Assembly: GCA_029532415.1 (NCBI GenBank)
Contig: JAQOTA010000050.1
Location: 6,510,001-6,574,000, forward strand
DNA from: Marasmius tenuissimus
Taxonomy: Eukaryota > Basidiomycota > Agaricomycetes > Agaricales > Marasmiaceae
Length of the DNA stretch: 64,000 nucleotides
Direction: 5' to 3'
Shown in pieces: positions 31,690 through 43,882 of this stretch. How positions within the stretch are numbered: the first letter of the stretch is position 1; every line of letters begins with the position of its first letter. A program made the translations under genes and the position numbers. A model generated the notes under the pieces. The model saw only the letters and a program-made list of their open reading frames with translations, made no database searches and was not told the origin of the DNA.

Positions 31690-32764
31690 AAGCTCAACGT
31701 ATCTCGGAAGCGGTCACCAATAAGCACGCTCGCGGACTCTGACGCGAGAATCCGGCCTGAGCTCGGATAGACTGATTTCAAGGCTCGCATGTCTGTAAAA
31801 GCCATCTTTGGGTCAAGGAAACAACACATTACCCTCTGGATTCAAGCCGAGCCCGAGACCAAGTCGCCCCGGCTCGCGAGGGACCAGCCAGGGAAGCTAG
31901 CCGCTGGGAAGAAGCAATTTATGAGTAATCCCTTGTTTCATCCTCCAGCCGTCAGGAATGCAAAAACCTCTCTCAATATATGAACTTGTATTCCAGAATC
32001 TGCTGCGCCACATGGGCGGATCACAGAAGTGGCACGTCAATTCTATTGCTTTCCAATGCGCATTCGTGAAAAGGGGTATGATTTGACATCAGCTCTTTGT
32101 ACCATATAGCCGTATCTCCTCTTTCTGCCCCGTCCATGTTCGTCACGGTACCGCTGCTGCGGCTCGCAATGATTAGGGGATGGCAGAAGTGACTCGTAAG
32201 CATGCCTAACCCCGTATATTTTGCAAGGTACTGATGCCCTTTGACCGGATGTAGTCGCCTCGACTTGCCGAAATGGAATGGAGGATGATGCCCGTTGTGG
32301 TGGTTCTCAATTTCCGACGCTCGGCTCTATCCTACAGGTAACTTTAATGTGTCCTGTGGCTCGATAACCCCTCGTTCTGTCGAGACATTGGCGATTGTGA
32401 TATGCTACGGAAATAGGACTCTAAGGATTTCAGTATTAGAAGTATATGCTCGCCAGTTGTGGCTGAAGACGCACTCAAATCTACCTAGCTTGTCGACGCA
32501 TCCAATTCGTTTCCTTGCTCGGATTTATCAGTCGATTAGAAAGTACCAAGAAACACTGGATTGAAACAGGTAAGCAATCCCGTTCTTTACTAACGACACC
32601 TTCTCACCGGTAACACACACCTTTTTACCGAAAGCTCTGGGCCGAATGCTACATGAATGTAGGTTCGCCCCGCTGTCGGGATAATGGTGGTGCTTTGTCT
32701 GTTGCTTTGACTAGTGATTCATGTTTCAGTGCCTGAGGCAAATTCCCGTCTACACCGTCTCGAG
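31690..32764. other. Upstream region of laccase 2; no other gene recognised
   Basis: Only short frames. The last several hundred bases presumably carry the laccase promoter. Confidence 0.45.
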
Positions 32765-32770
32765 TATAAA
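32765..32770 (+). promoter_or_regulatory. TATA box of laccase 2
   Basis: CTCGAGTATAAAAGCTCA spans the site 58 bases before the ATG; the same core precedes laccase 1. Confidence 0.75.
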
Positions 32771-32822
32771 AGCTCATCTTTAGCTCGGAGGGAAAACAGA
32801 ACCAACCCACACCACGAGCAGA

Positions 32823-35263
32823 ATGCCTCGTCTCTTTCAACCCTCTTTTGTTGCACTCGCTTGCGTCCTAGCATCACCAGCCTTGGCAGCGATAGGTCCT
32901 GTAGCTGATCTTGTCATCACCAACAAGGACGTCTCTCCGGATGGTTTTACTCGCGGTGCTGTGGTTGCTGGCGACAGCACGATTGGTCCACTCATCGTTG
33001 GCAACAAGGTCTGCTCTCTACTACCTGGTCCATCTTACGAAAGAGACCGCTGACCTGTGATCTTACAGGGCGACGAGTTCCAGCTCAACGTTGTCAACAA
33101 TTTGAACGACAACACGATGTTGCAGTCTACCAGTATCGTGAGTATCATATCCCGAGTACTCCCCATAAAACTTACTCATCCCCTCAATCTCGGTAGCACT
33201 GGCACGGATTCTTCCAGAGAGAATCTCCCTGGGCTGATGGTGTTGCTTCCGTGACACAGTGCCCAATCGCCAAAGGCAACAGCTTCCTCTATGATTTCAG
33301 ATCTCAAGATCAGGCTGGAACATTTTGGTACCATTCTCATCTTTGTGAGATCGGAGAGTATACTTGTTCGCGCGGTGTACTGATATTTTTCTTTAGCAAC
33401 TCAGTATTGTGATGGCCTTCGCGGAGCTATGGTCGTGTACGACCCACAAGACCCTCATGCAAGTCTCTACGATGTTGATGATGGTAAGAATCGTCGTCTT
33501 GATCGTCGTAGCGGTCGGCTCAGTATGCTTAATTAACAGAATCTACCGTCATTACAATTGCGGACTGGTATCACACTAAGGCAAAGGAAATTGTCTTTGG
33601 GTAGGTCTTCAATCCTTTGGATTTTTGTGTATCCTCAACTGATTCACCTTCGCCTACCAGTACTCCACAATCTACTCTCATCAATGGTCTCGGTCGGTGG
33701 AGTGATGCCAACGCAACTACGCCTTTGGCAGTCATAACCGTCGAATCTGGCAAACGGTACGAGTATCTGTCTACTTCTAAGTGATTTATTCACCTTAATT
33801 AATCTCCTTCATAGATACCGCTTCCGTATCGTGAACGTTGCTTGCAACCCGCATTACCAATTCTACATCGAAGGCCATTCTTTGTGAGTGTTCACTATAT
33901 TGCTGAGAACCCCGCTGAGTTCAACCTGGGAATATATTTTTAGCTCCGTCATCGAAGCCGACTCTGTCAACCACGAACCAGTAAATGCGGACTCGGTAAC
34001 AATCTACGCTGGCCAGCGATATTCGCTTGTGGTGGGTCTTTTCAAAAGCCGAACATCGTGGCTCTTTTGCCTGTACAGTCTCTGATTTCGGTTTCTTAGA
34101 TGGAAGCTAACCAACCTGTCGGGAATTACTGTAAGTCAATGGCACGAACTGCGGTCAATCACACAGCATGCTCATACAAACTAACCAGGGATACGGGCTG
34201 ACCCCAATGCCGGTGCATCTGGTTTCGTGAATGGCATCAACTCAGCTATCTTGCGATACGTCGGAGCCCCTGAAGAGGAGCCCGAGGTTAGCGTTTCGGA
34301 GTTTGCGCCGGCAACCCCATTGAATGAAGCTGACCTCAAAGTGAGTTTACGATGTCTGTTCTTGTGTTTGCCGCCACTCAACGAGATTGAACATCAGCCT
34401 CTCACTAATCCTGGAGCACCCGGAGACCCTACAATTGGTGGAGTTGACGTTGCTATGCACCTCAACTTCGGATTTGTGAGTCCTTGTTACTATACATGGA
34501 AGGCGCCAAGTTAATTACCCCAATAGGCCGACGGCCGGTTCACACTCAACGGAAATACCTTCACTCCTCCTACCGTCCCCGTTCTGCTTCAGATTCTCAG
34601 TGGTGCCCAGAGTGCTACCGATTTGCTCCCCGAAGGAATGGTGTTCCCGCTTCCGGCGAATGCCAGCGTCGAGTTATCTTTCAGCGGTGGTTTGCTTGGT
34701 ATCGAACATCCTATGCACTTGCACGGTGTACGTTCTGCTTGGCTTGGCTTTCTATCTTTGCTCACTAGCGTATGATTTGCAGCACGCATTCGATGTTGTT
34801 CGGGTGGCTGGTAGTGACACCTACAATTACGCTAACCCGGTATGGTGGTTTCCCGACCTCTTCTATCCGAAACTATGTTCCTCATGAATCACTTTCCCAC
34901 CCCTTTCAGATCCGCCGGGATGTAGTCAGTCTCGGGCAAGCTAGCGATAACGTTACGCTTCGTTTCCGCACTGATAACCCAGGCCCATGGATCATGCATT
35001 GCCATATTGATTGGCACTTCGAAGCGTGAGTACCGGGTCTTTCTACATCAGGAAATTAGAATGTGAGCTTTATCTCTACTCACCTCTCCCAGCGGTTTCG
35101 CAGTTGTTTTCGCCGAGAGGACAGACGAGTGGAATGCCTTACCCGCGCCTCCAAGTAAGTTCGGTCCATTCACTAATGTTAATCTGAGGCCTTATCTCTC
35201 CGTTCAGCGTCTTGGGATAACCTCTGCCCGACCTACGATGCTCTCGATCCCGGAGACCTCTGA
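32823..35263 (+). CDS. Laccase 2 (multicopper oxidase, secreted), 16 exons, 518 aa
   Basis: Exons 32823-33008, 33069-33137, 33197-33344, 33397-33483, 33540-33600, 33661-33756, 33815-33883, 33944-34031, 34100-34130, 34189-34340, 34398-34475, 34527-34727, 34783-34839, 34910-35025, 35093-35154 and 35208-35263 total 1557 nt. The N-terminus [20 protein letters not shown] is a signal peptide. Copper ligands are in [31 protein letters not shown] and [12 protein letters not shown]; the residue 10 after the type-1 Cys is Phe. Length is normal for a basidiomycete laccase. It oxidises phenolics extracellularly with O2 as acceptor. It is the paralogue of laccase 1, about 20 kb away in opposite orientation, with the same exon pattern and core promoter. 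Confidence 0.95.
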
Positions 35264-36261
35264 GGAGTTGATCGAACATAGAATATACTCAAGCAACAGT
35301 AACTCTCCTTAACCTTTCTTCTCTCCTTTTCGTTCTTCTTGATCTTGGACGTTTAGCCATTCGCTACTTACACAAAAACACATCCCATCATTGAAATTGG
35401 CTTTCCATTCGTTACAATTCGGGTTTTTCTATGTGGTGCTATTTGAAATATCTAACTATATTCAATGGATCGTCTCTTATGTCTATACTTCGTATCCCAA
35501 GGCTCACCCCCCCGTCTCGAGACAGCCAAATGTAAGCACAGTATACTTATCAACGCCCGGTCGAAGCCCAGGTCTGGATCTTGAACTCTTTATTGAACGA
35601 ACCTCAGTGCTCTGCAGTTCCAGTGACGTCAATAACACGAAACCGGCTTGGACTTTGGATCCATATGGACCAATACTATATATACACTTATACCTCAATC
35701 GGCGAGTTGTATAAAAACAAATCTACACAACTCAGTCTGTTGTCCTATGACCCATGCTCAGATCGAACGGGCGAGCTGCATCGATGTCCCAATTCAAGTT
35801 CTCCCCTGAGGTAAGGCATCTTCTCCGTAGACCGAGGGTCGAGAAGTTGAGTACAAAGTTCGGGAATCAAGGGAATCAAGGCCCGAGCCTCGGAAGTAGG
35901 GTTTGGATTCAGTTTCCCTTTCGACGGGTTTCTACTTGAGAGAGTACTCAGAGCTACCCGACGAAATAGATCATTCTGTTGAATGTTCAGGTATGTCTGT
36001 TTCCCCTCGTTTCGGGAGACTGCTCGTGTACGGTGTCCTCTTCCTCCTCCTACTTGGCTAAGGCTCGTCGTCTCCGCTCCTTTAGGCTTGTTTCATTTCA
36101 GAGTCGACTTGCATGCGTCGTTCTCTAACGCGGTCTGTGTTCTTGTGACTTGTCACCTGCCAGGTTTGGCGGTCTGTCTAGGCCTTAGCTTTTGGGTATC
36201 CCGCTACGAACTAGCACAGGACCGGTTTCACCTTTCTTCTCCCCGGGTATAAGCAAGATAT
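35264..36261. other. 3' flank of laccase 2; no gene recognised
   Basis: T/C-rich 3' untranslated-like sequence follows the stop codon, then frames without support. Confidence 0.45.
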
Positions 36262-36371
36262 AGGCCTTATTGTGTGGGGGTTATCATACTGGTTGCATAG
36301 TGGATCTGATTTCGAAACGCCGGTTTTCGACTTCAAGTTCCATTAACTCAGATTCGAATTCTGGTTGGACC
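36262..36371 (+). pseudogene. tRNA-Gln-derived pseudogene
   Basis: Matches tRNA-Gln end to end: AGGCCTTATTGTGTGGGGGT for the 5' part, GTGGATCTGATTTCG around the anticodon, TTCCATTAACTCAG, and TTCGAATTCTGGTTGGACC at the 3' end. An insertion of about 11 bases in the D-arm/anticodon-stem junction and T-stem mismatches make it non-functional. Confidence 0.6.
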
Positions 36372-36596
36372 TGTCTGGATCTGAGAAGATATTTTGTGCC
36401 TTCTTTGGTTGAGTAGGAGTGGTGGGTCGTGATTCTCTCGAGTCCAATTAGGAGCTACCCCACAATCTGGCAACACAACGCTCGTACAGGCGTCCTCATA
36501 CTTCTATTCCTTGAGAAATTGAATGACCACCTTGTGACATACCGATAAAAGTCCTGGTCAGTGGATGACTTGTACCATAATGAAGTTCAAAAGTTT

Positions 36597-36699
36597 GATC
36601 CCTGCCCGGATTGAACGGACGACCTTCTGGAAACTCATCCAATGGTTCTACTTAGTTTTCGCACTGGAATCAGATGCTCTACCGCTGAGCTAAGGGATC
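36597..36699 (-). tRNA. tRNA-Trp(CCA) with intron
   Basis: On the minus strand GATCCCT pairs perfectly with AGGGATC. The D-arm is TAGCTCAGCGGTAGAGC. The anticodon stem TCTGA precedes loop TTCCAG, with anticodon CCA at 36665-36667. The T-arm is GTCCG TTCAATC CGGGC. An intron of about 30 nt follows position 37. The 3' anticodon stem reads CCAGA, leaving one A-C mismatch, which slightly lowers confidence. Confidence 0.75.
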
Positions 36700-36772
36700 G
36701 TTGTCACATTGCGGCGTCGAGACTATATGTAGCGTGCGGATATTGCGGTATTGAAATGATCACAGGAACTCG

Positions 36773-36830
36773 GTGTCTTTCGGAACCGAATACGCGGGGC
36801 TTGACTTTTGACTATGACGACGACGATGTT
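36773..36830 (+). promoter_or_regulatory. Conserved block, diverged copy 4
   Basis: Reads GTCTTTCGGAACCGAATACG then CGGGGCTTGACTTTTGACTA, matching the order of the better copies with several changes, and is followed by the same kind of T tract seen after copy 3. Confidence 0.35.
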
Positions 36831-38255
36831 TTTTTTTGCTTCCCTCCAAAGTTGAACGCTGTCCTTGGATTATTATAGCTAGGTATGTTGGCACTACGAT
36901 TGCTTACCTCTCCTTAATGTTTGCTTTGGCTCATATGTCCCTTCATGGGTGATCTCTCTGGTTACGCTTTTGGGTCTATGTATTTGGTGCTTGGTGCCTC
37001 TCATTGGGCGGGCAGTGAGCGCAAAAAGTACATCGCCGTTCCTCTTTGTTTAATGCTCTCACATTTATTTGCGGCTGTAAGCTCTCCACCGGCTAAGTAC
37101 GTGCCACTCGCAACGAGGCAGTGTGAGTTGCGACTTTTCCTCAAGATCCTTGGGCCGACTACATACACTGTCGAAGTTAGGTTGACGTTATTCTTTATAT
37201 CCCAGCGTTGAATCTTATCCTCTCCTCATAGCTTCTCATTTGACTCACAGTGAGAAGCCTCAATGGTCATGACAATATTGACGTTCGATGGATAGATGGC
37301 TGGGTTTCGATAGATAGCGGGTGTTGAGGTACGTTGTCATCCTCTTGTTCATTCGTTCCTATATCCGTTCTAATTTTTTCCTCTGAACTGGGAAGCTCGA
37401 TTCCCATCTGCGTTTCGACTGTCTATGCACCGACTACACACCTTTGAACCTACCGCTACCGAACATGAACCAGTCGTCATGGGGTGGGGCTGGCTATCCT
37501 CTCTTGTCTCTCCAGCCACGGATTTTAGCTGATCAACCTTAACAAATACGAAATACCCGAGCCTGTTCAGGTTCTTTGAGCTGGTGATGCGAGCACCGAC
37601 AACCACCTAGTCGTTTCGCACATCTTCGATTTCTAGACATACTGACATTTCTTCGGTGGATACGTATCCTTCATGGTTGCAGGTATATTTTTATCTACAT
37701 CCGTTTCCACTCGCTATTGAGTAAGTCTCGCTGCTTACCCTAGTCAATCTTGTAGCCTACACGAGACGTCAATGTCCTCGTAGCAACTGACACGACTCTT
37801 TATATTTTACGAGCGGCCCTCGCTGCTTTCGGTTTTTGGCGACCGCTGTCGGCTGCTGAGGTAGATTTACTCGCGTTCTTTGATATTCGTTTCCATCTAT
37901 CAAACCATTAGTCGATAGTGTGAGTTAACGAACGATCACACCGATCCAGACCGCTCTGGTGTGAATCACTGGAAAACCCCCAAATCCTTTTCTCCTCTAC
38001 GTTGGTTACCTTCCTTTGTCAACCGTTTTGCCCACCAGCGCTCTACTTACTTTGCTCAGTCTCTTACGTTTTTCCTCCATTGTTGTGGGTCCTTGCATAT
38101 GTTTATCCTCACAATTACCTTCGAGTGTGTCGCAAATTTCCGGAAACTGAATATAAGCCCAGAAAAGGCAATATAAGCGAATATCAGGGACGGGTACCTT
38201 TTAAGGGATTGTCATAAAAATGTTCTGCCGATAAGGTGCCATAAAAGGTTCATTA
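36831..38255. other. No gene recognised
   Basis: Several short frames (for example 36921-37211 with hydrophobic segments) lack start context and exon partners. Confidence 0.4.
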
Positions 38256-38448
38256 CACTGGGGGCATTTTTCTGTCAAGTAGGGCATGATGTGTTGGTGT
38301 CAAGTGTGTCTGAACCTGAAATGGACCATTAAACAAAGATTCTCTAAGTCCTCCCAAGGTGCAGCAACCATTGTTTGGACTTGGCTTGGACCTGGCCCCC
38401 TGGACACCACCACAACATGTCCTACTTGACAGAAAAATGCCCCCAGTG
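38256..38448. mobile_element. CACTA-like MITE with about 33-bp inverted ends and TTA duplication
   Basis: Left end CACTGGGGGCATTTTTCTGT and right end its reverse complement; one mismatch over the first 33 bases and weaker pairing for about 16 more. It is flanked by TTA at 38253-38255 and 38449-38451. It is 193 bp and non-coding. Three-base duplication and a CACT end suggest a CACTA-type non-autonomous element. Confidence 0.75.
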
Positions 38449-38497
38449 TTATAAGGGTCCTGGGATAACACATAAAAAAGTCTTGCTGGCACTTATA

Positions 38498-38595
38498 TGC
38501 CGGCTCACCCACTGATATTCGAACTCGCGACCTCTCATGGACCTTATAAGGTCTTTACTGTAGTTTTCGTTTTTTTCTACTAGACCATGCGGTCT
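38498..38595 (-). pseudogene. tRNA-like remnant (possibly tRNA-Pro-derived)
   Basis: The minus strand shows a D-arm-like CATGGTCTAGTAG and a 3' part ATGAGAGGTCGCGAGTTCGA followed by GGGTGAGCC, which resembles the end of fungal tRNA-Pro. The T-stem does not pair and no proper anticodon arm forms, so it is not functional. Confidence 0.3.
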
Positions 38596-39534
38596 GATTT
38601 ATGCACAACGCTACCTTTAATATGATAACCTTCTCCTCTCCGCCCAATCCATATCCCTCGCATATTAACCTGGCGGAGGGTCGTAACTACTGACGATTTT
38701 GACTGAGACATGGAACAAAGGCTTCTATACTAAGGCTAAACCATGCCGGCGTTGAGAAATAAGGAAAACAGGTGACATAGCAGTCAAAAAACCATACTTT
38801 ATCAGCCGCTGGCGAGACTCAAAAATTGCAACACCTGCTTGACTTATACTTGAGTCACTGTAGCGCTATTTCTCCTGAGAGCAAGGCTAGAGCACCTCAG
38901 GAATCCAGAGAAAGATGTGCAACAGGCAAGGTAGCCTTTGGGCAAGTAAGTGACGAGTTTGTCCCCACTCTGCCATTTGACATTTTTGTGCTAAGTCCGT
39001 TTGTGCTTCATTATTACTAGTGCCTATAGTAATTTGTACTATGTAGGGACTCCCTACTACAACTGGGTGAGTGTACAGAATCCAAATAGAATAAGATAGA
39101 ATACCATCAGCCGCGTCCAAAAATAACGTATGGCCCCAACATATTAGGCCCTTAAAAGGTACATATAAGCTCGGACCGGGACTATATTAGGGACCCCCCC
39201 TTATAATGTCGTCCGGAAATTTGCGACATGCCAGATTGCTCGTGTCCACTCGATATGCGTCATTCCCTTTTTATGCTCGGTTACTTTCGTCTTTTCGTTC
39301 ATCGCCTGCAGCGATATCTCCCTTGATCTTCGGATCCTTACGCGTACTTTTTGTATCGCTAAGAATTTTTGTACCGTTCGAACACCACACGATTGGTGTG
39401 TTGTGCATTGTATGTGATCCTTTCGTTATCGTGGTTTTCTTGTCCGTCAATGTAACCTACATTTCAAGCACGCCGGGGGCTTGGGATCACACTTAAAAAA
39501 GTATATAGTAGGCATACTTTCGGGGTCAGTGTTA
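38596..39534. other. No gene recognised
   Basis: Frames such as 39206-39496 are hydrophobic but unsupported. Confidence 0.4.
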
Positions 39535-39574
39535 GGTCCTATAGTGTAGTGGTTATCACAGTGGATTTTGATGA
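39535..39574 (+). pseudogene. 5'-half fragment of tRNA-Gln
   Basis: Forty bases from GGTCCTATAGTGTAGTGGTT through GATTTTGATGA are identical to the tRNA-Gln at 16630. The 3' half, including the T-arm and acceptor strand, is absent. Confidence 0.7.
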
Positions 39575-39879
39575 GACTGGATTTAGTATCAAGTATCAAT
39601 TTCCATAAGCTGGCATATTTGCGTGGGTCTTAGGGATGACTTGGAAAGGGAGTGTAATGAACGGTCCTCTTCCTTGTTATCTTATTTATATGTCCACACA
39701 CAGTAGCTTCGCTTATAGCCGAAATGTCTGACCAATCCTACCATAAATATTTCCAAGCTTAAGGCTTACTCATGGTGCAGGTTAGTATGATTCATCAACT
39801 CTCAGGGCCAGGCCTGGGCCCCCTCGGCGCCAGGTTGGGGTAACCAAAACGAGCCGCGAGTTATTTGGAGACCTAAAGT

Positions 39880-42800
39880 ACGACCTGTAAGTGAGCTGTA
39901 GGTGCTCGCAGATGGTTGCATGGGAATTTCGCCCATGTATGCCTGAGCAATGCCCAAGCGCCTAATTACAACGCATCGGTGTTGAATAGCACGGTCCGGG
40001 TACATATACCGCGGGGTCCCAATCACAAAACTGATACTAGTGGTATCACAGTCGGAGTATGCGGTCTCGGCACTCCCTTCTTACATTGGGACACACATGA
40101 AAAATCAATGGGCATGTGCGAATGGGGACGTTCTCAAAGCAATTGTACAAACGGTCCGACTCCAAAGCGCACATGTACACCTGACGCTAGACAAAATGGG
40201 ATGTAGGAATTCCAGAGTGGCGGGTGAGTTGGCTACCGTAGGAACAGACCTAGAAATCTCCCTGCAAATACCAAAAATTGGGGCAGTGCATGCAATCACG
40301 GAGGAGAAGGCCAATGGAAGGTGTAGAATCACGTCCGAATACAGCCCGTCCCCGCAACCAAAGCCAAATATAGGGCGTCAGACACTAGTATCGCATCGGA
40401 ACAGAAGTAGGGTCCTTCGCAAGCAGGATAGCAATCTGGCCGAGTTCATGGAAGCAGCAACCTGCCCGAGAAAGTTCTGGGAGGTCTTCAGGAAGTTTGC
40501 GGGAGGCAAGCTAGTCAATGAAGAGCTTGTCACTGCAGACGACCTAATGAGGGCATTTATACCCCGGATGAACTTTGGTGATATACACCCTAGCTTCAAC
40601 AGACTCCAATACGAGCTCAATGAAAGGGTGAATAATTCCATACCGCAGACCACAATAGATCGGTCAGATGACTCCATGTTTGAGAGAGAATTTGACGTTA
40701 CTGAAATAGAGGAGGCAAAAAACGAGCTTCAACGACTACACCCGGGAAAAACCGCAAGTGGTGATGACAATGTGCACTACGCAGACATCCGAAGAATGAA
40801 CAGTGAGCTCATTCATACACTGGTCAATAAGTGCCTGAGAGAAAAAGATAGCCCGATCATATGGATCACTACTGTACTGGTTGGTGTGCTCAAGAAAGGG
40901 AAGCCAGCAGACAAACCTGAAAGTTACAGGGCCGTTGGCCTGCAAAGCTGTATGCTCAAATTTGTGACATTACTATTCCTCCTACGGATCTATAAGTGGG
41001 CTATGGACAAGAAAGTGATCCCCCCGTCACAAAATGGCTTTCAGAAAGGACGCCGTACCTGCAATAATGTGTTTATACTGAGGACTGCAATTGAGAAAGC
41101 AAAGGCACAGGGAAAAACCCTATGGGTTGCAGGTGTTGACCTGACAAATGCATTTCCCTCGGTACATCGAGCAACACTATGGGCCAAGCTGTGGTGGCTG
41201 GGAGCAGGTGGAAAGATCTTTGACTACCTACGCCAGATTTATTGCAAGATGAAGTACAAAGTTCGACACGGAATGAATATCTCGGAAGAATTCATCTCGG
41301 ACATGGGAATCCTCATTGGGGACACACTCTCCCCAATTTTATGGATCCTCTTTCTAGCGGACTTCTTCATCCCGGAGACGGAAGATGATGTGGAGTTGTT
41401 TGGAACATACATCTCACACCTTGAACAAGCGGATGATCTCCTCCTACTCTCATTCTCACCAGAGGGATCACAACGCAAAATGAACTTGTTCTACACTTGG
41501 TGCAACAACAACTTCATGATCATCAATGCTATCAAATCTTTCATTGCTTATCATGGACGGGCCCCTGTGCCAACCCCAAGGTTTACATTCGCAGGAGAGG
41601 AAGTCAAAGTCACAAAAGAGTATACATATGTGGGTATTACCTTCAATAGCGGGCCTCTCACGACATTCGCCACATTATTCGACAAAAGCAGCAAAAGCTA
41701 GAGCAGTGGCTAATGCAGTCCTGCACATTGAGTCAATGACTGGAACGTTACCACCAGATCAGGGTCGGATACTGTATATGGGCTGTATTGATCCTCACCT
41801 CATATATGGATGCGAGATTGTTCCCGAGACAAGTGAGGTGGCAGCGGCTGAAATTAAGGCAGTTCAGCATAATTTCATCCGGCGATTATTGGGACTATCA
41901 AAGCACACTATTACAGCAGTGTTCTTCACTGAGACGGGCCTCACACCTATCCTATACCGGAGAATGTCCCTAGCACTGAGATACCTGGACTATGCCATGA
42001 AGATGCCCAGCAATACCTATGTCCATGCTGCCATCATGGAGTCAATACAACTTCATAAGAAGGGTAGGAACAGCTGGTATGCGGACCTTATGGCAGTCCT
42101 AGAACGCAGGGTTACCCCACAAGCCCACCCGTTACCAACAAGAGAGGACACACGGGACCGAGACAGCCGGTCGGAAGTCTTCGATTGTATCGAGAAAGGC
42201 TGCAAAGAATGGGTGGAGAATGAACTCGGGGAGAAATACCACAAACTCTACTTATCACGGGATAGAACAGAACCTAGAACAGACGGAGGCCAATACCACT
42301 ACAAGACAATGTGCATGAGAAGATACCTCATTGATATTGAGAATCCTCAGCACAGAAAAATTTTTACAAAGACATTGGCGGGTGACCTCCCCCTTGCGGT
42401 AGAACGTCTACGCTGGGTCGATAATCATAGACTGCAGGTTCCATACGACAAGAGACGATGTCGATTTTGTCGAGATAGTGTTGAAACCCCTGAACATGCG
42501 CTGCTTCTGTGTGATTACCCCCCTCTGCTGGACAGAAGACAGGCCTATATACAGGCATACTGTCAGCAAAATGAACGAGGGAAAATCATCTATAGTGCAC
42601 AGAGCCTGGACTATACGGCCTACCTAGCGGAAATGCTATCGTGGAGACCAGCGTACCAAATAACAGCGGGGTATATCTCAGACATCATCAATGTATACGA
42701 GGGAACTGCAATATACGTACCACAGGAGTATAGGCGGTAAGGGTTTAATACTAGGTACTGGTCCCAAGCGAGCATAGTTATTATAGGCTAGGCTAGGGAT

Positions 42801-43030
42801 TCGACTTGATAGGGCAGGTAGTGATTAGATCTCATGTATTATTATCTGTAGCGGTGCCCTCTTGCTGTCCAGATCTACCGCAGACTTCGAGCACTGTGAG
42901 CTCGTCTGGGTGGTGGCGGGGTATACCGGGGTTGATGGTGTACTTAAACAGGCACTGGGGTGCATCCCGGAACCGGCGTTCAGCTCGTGGACCATGCCGT
43001 GTAATAAATTCTTCCTTCCTTCCACACCAG
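39880..43030 (+). mobile_element. Non-LTR (LINE-like) retrotransposon, decayed, RNase H upstream of RT
   Basis: The coding core at 40040-42740 has RNase H-like, reverse transcriptase and C-terminal zinc-knuckle parts. No endonuclease domain is visible, so the copy is probably 5'-truncated or degraded. The outer boundaries are approximate: the left is set by protein-like sequence resembling the beginning of RNase H in another frame (39916-40040), and the right by the AATAAATTCTTCC tract near 43010. No target duplication was identified. Confidence 0.7.
40040..42740 (+). pseudogene. LINE-like polyprotein: RNase H-like, RT, CCHC end; one frameshift
   Basis: Residues 1-75 of the first frame (40040-41701) look like the second half of an RNase H domain (SEYAVSALPSYIGTHMKNQW, KAIVQTVRLQSAHVHL). 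The RT follows: GVDLTNAFPSVHR (motif A), GDTLSPILWILF (motif B) and QADDLLLLSF (catalytic DD box). Near 41655 the frame must change: FAT continues in the next frame as HYSTKAAKARAVANAVL, explained by loss of two bases in a CA run. The second frame runs to TAA at 42740 and ends with CRFCRDSVETPEHALLLC, a CX2CX8HX4C knuckle typical of non-LTR elements. The first RNase H catalytic region lies upstream in a broken frame. Confidence 0.75.
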
Positions 43031-43349
43031 CGAACCTATGAGGATCCGATCAGGGTCTGACGGGGATGATAATTGATGTTGGGACTGACCAAAGATGACC
43101 ATGTACTGAGCAGGTAAAATCAGAATGTTGGTTTCCAATCAATGATACATCACCTACCGTCAGCCTGGAAATCAAGTGAGGAGGCCTTGTCAGTCTCCAA
43201 GGGTCTGATGAGAGAGTGATCAATGGCTGATAAGATGGCAAAAGATTGAATTTATCTTACCAGGCGTCAATCAGTCTCTGGTCAAAGCACCTAGGATTGA
43301 TTATGTCTGGTCAGAACATGTCAGAGTGGCAATGTCTGTCTAGAGGCTT
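43031..43349. other. Spacer between the LINE and the first gypsy element
   Basis: Rich in GACTGACC and GGTCAG words, similar in style to 62560-62850, but no complete element can be delimited. Confidence 0.4.
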
Positions 43350-43354
43350 CCCAG

Positions 43355-43882
43355 TATCACAAATCCACTACTCACCTGTTCAGATGTGGTTTTGATGATA
43401 AGGGAATAACTGATGTGAATGCAGAGAGCAGAGGAGATGTTGTCAAAGGACAGAAGACGTTCTTTAGTCTGAGGTTTATGCCTCAGACGATCTAGCTTAT
43501 ATACATGGATTCTATAAGACCCCAGACACTATCTAAGACCTATGATACCTAAGCTGACTGATGCACTCGTCAGGATGAGTCTACTATGAGTCGTGATGGT
43601 GCAATCAAGGTGTAAGTATGAGTCGAGTGAGTCGTAAGAGTCAACTCGATTGGTTGAGCTGTCCACACAGCACATGACTCGCCGTAGTCATGGTGTGGCA
43701 GATCTAGACCTATGCGTATCCCCTTTAGTTACAGATCTATCTAGATGAGTCCAGACCGAATCTATAGAACAAGAGATCAGATATCTACTGATAAGATGTT
43801 GGATTGGATCGAATGATATGATAACCACATGGCACAGATAAGATATAGGGAGATTAGATGTAGAGAGAGAAAATCTGTGACA
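43355..43882 (-). repeat. 3' LTR of the 7.5-kb gypsy element
   Basis: On the minus strand it starts TGTCACAGATTTTC and ends GGATTTGTGATA. It matches the 5' LTR except at about four sites (for example GACGATC versus GACAATC near 43490). Confidence 0.95.
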
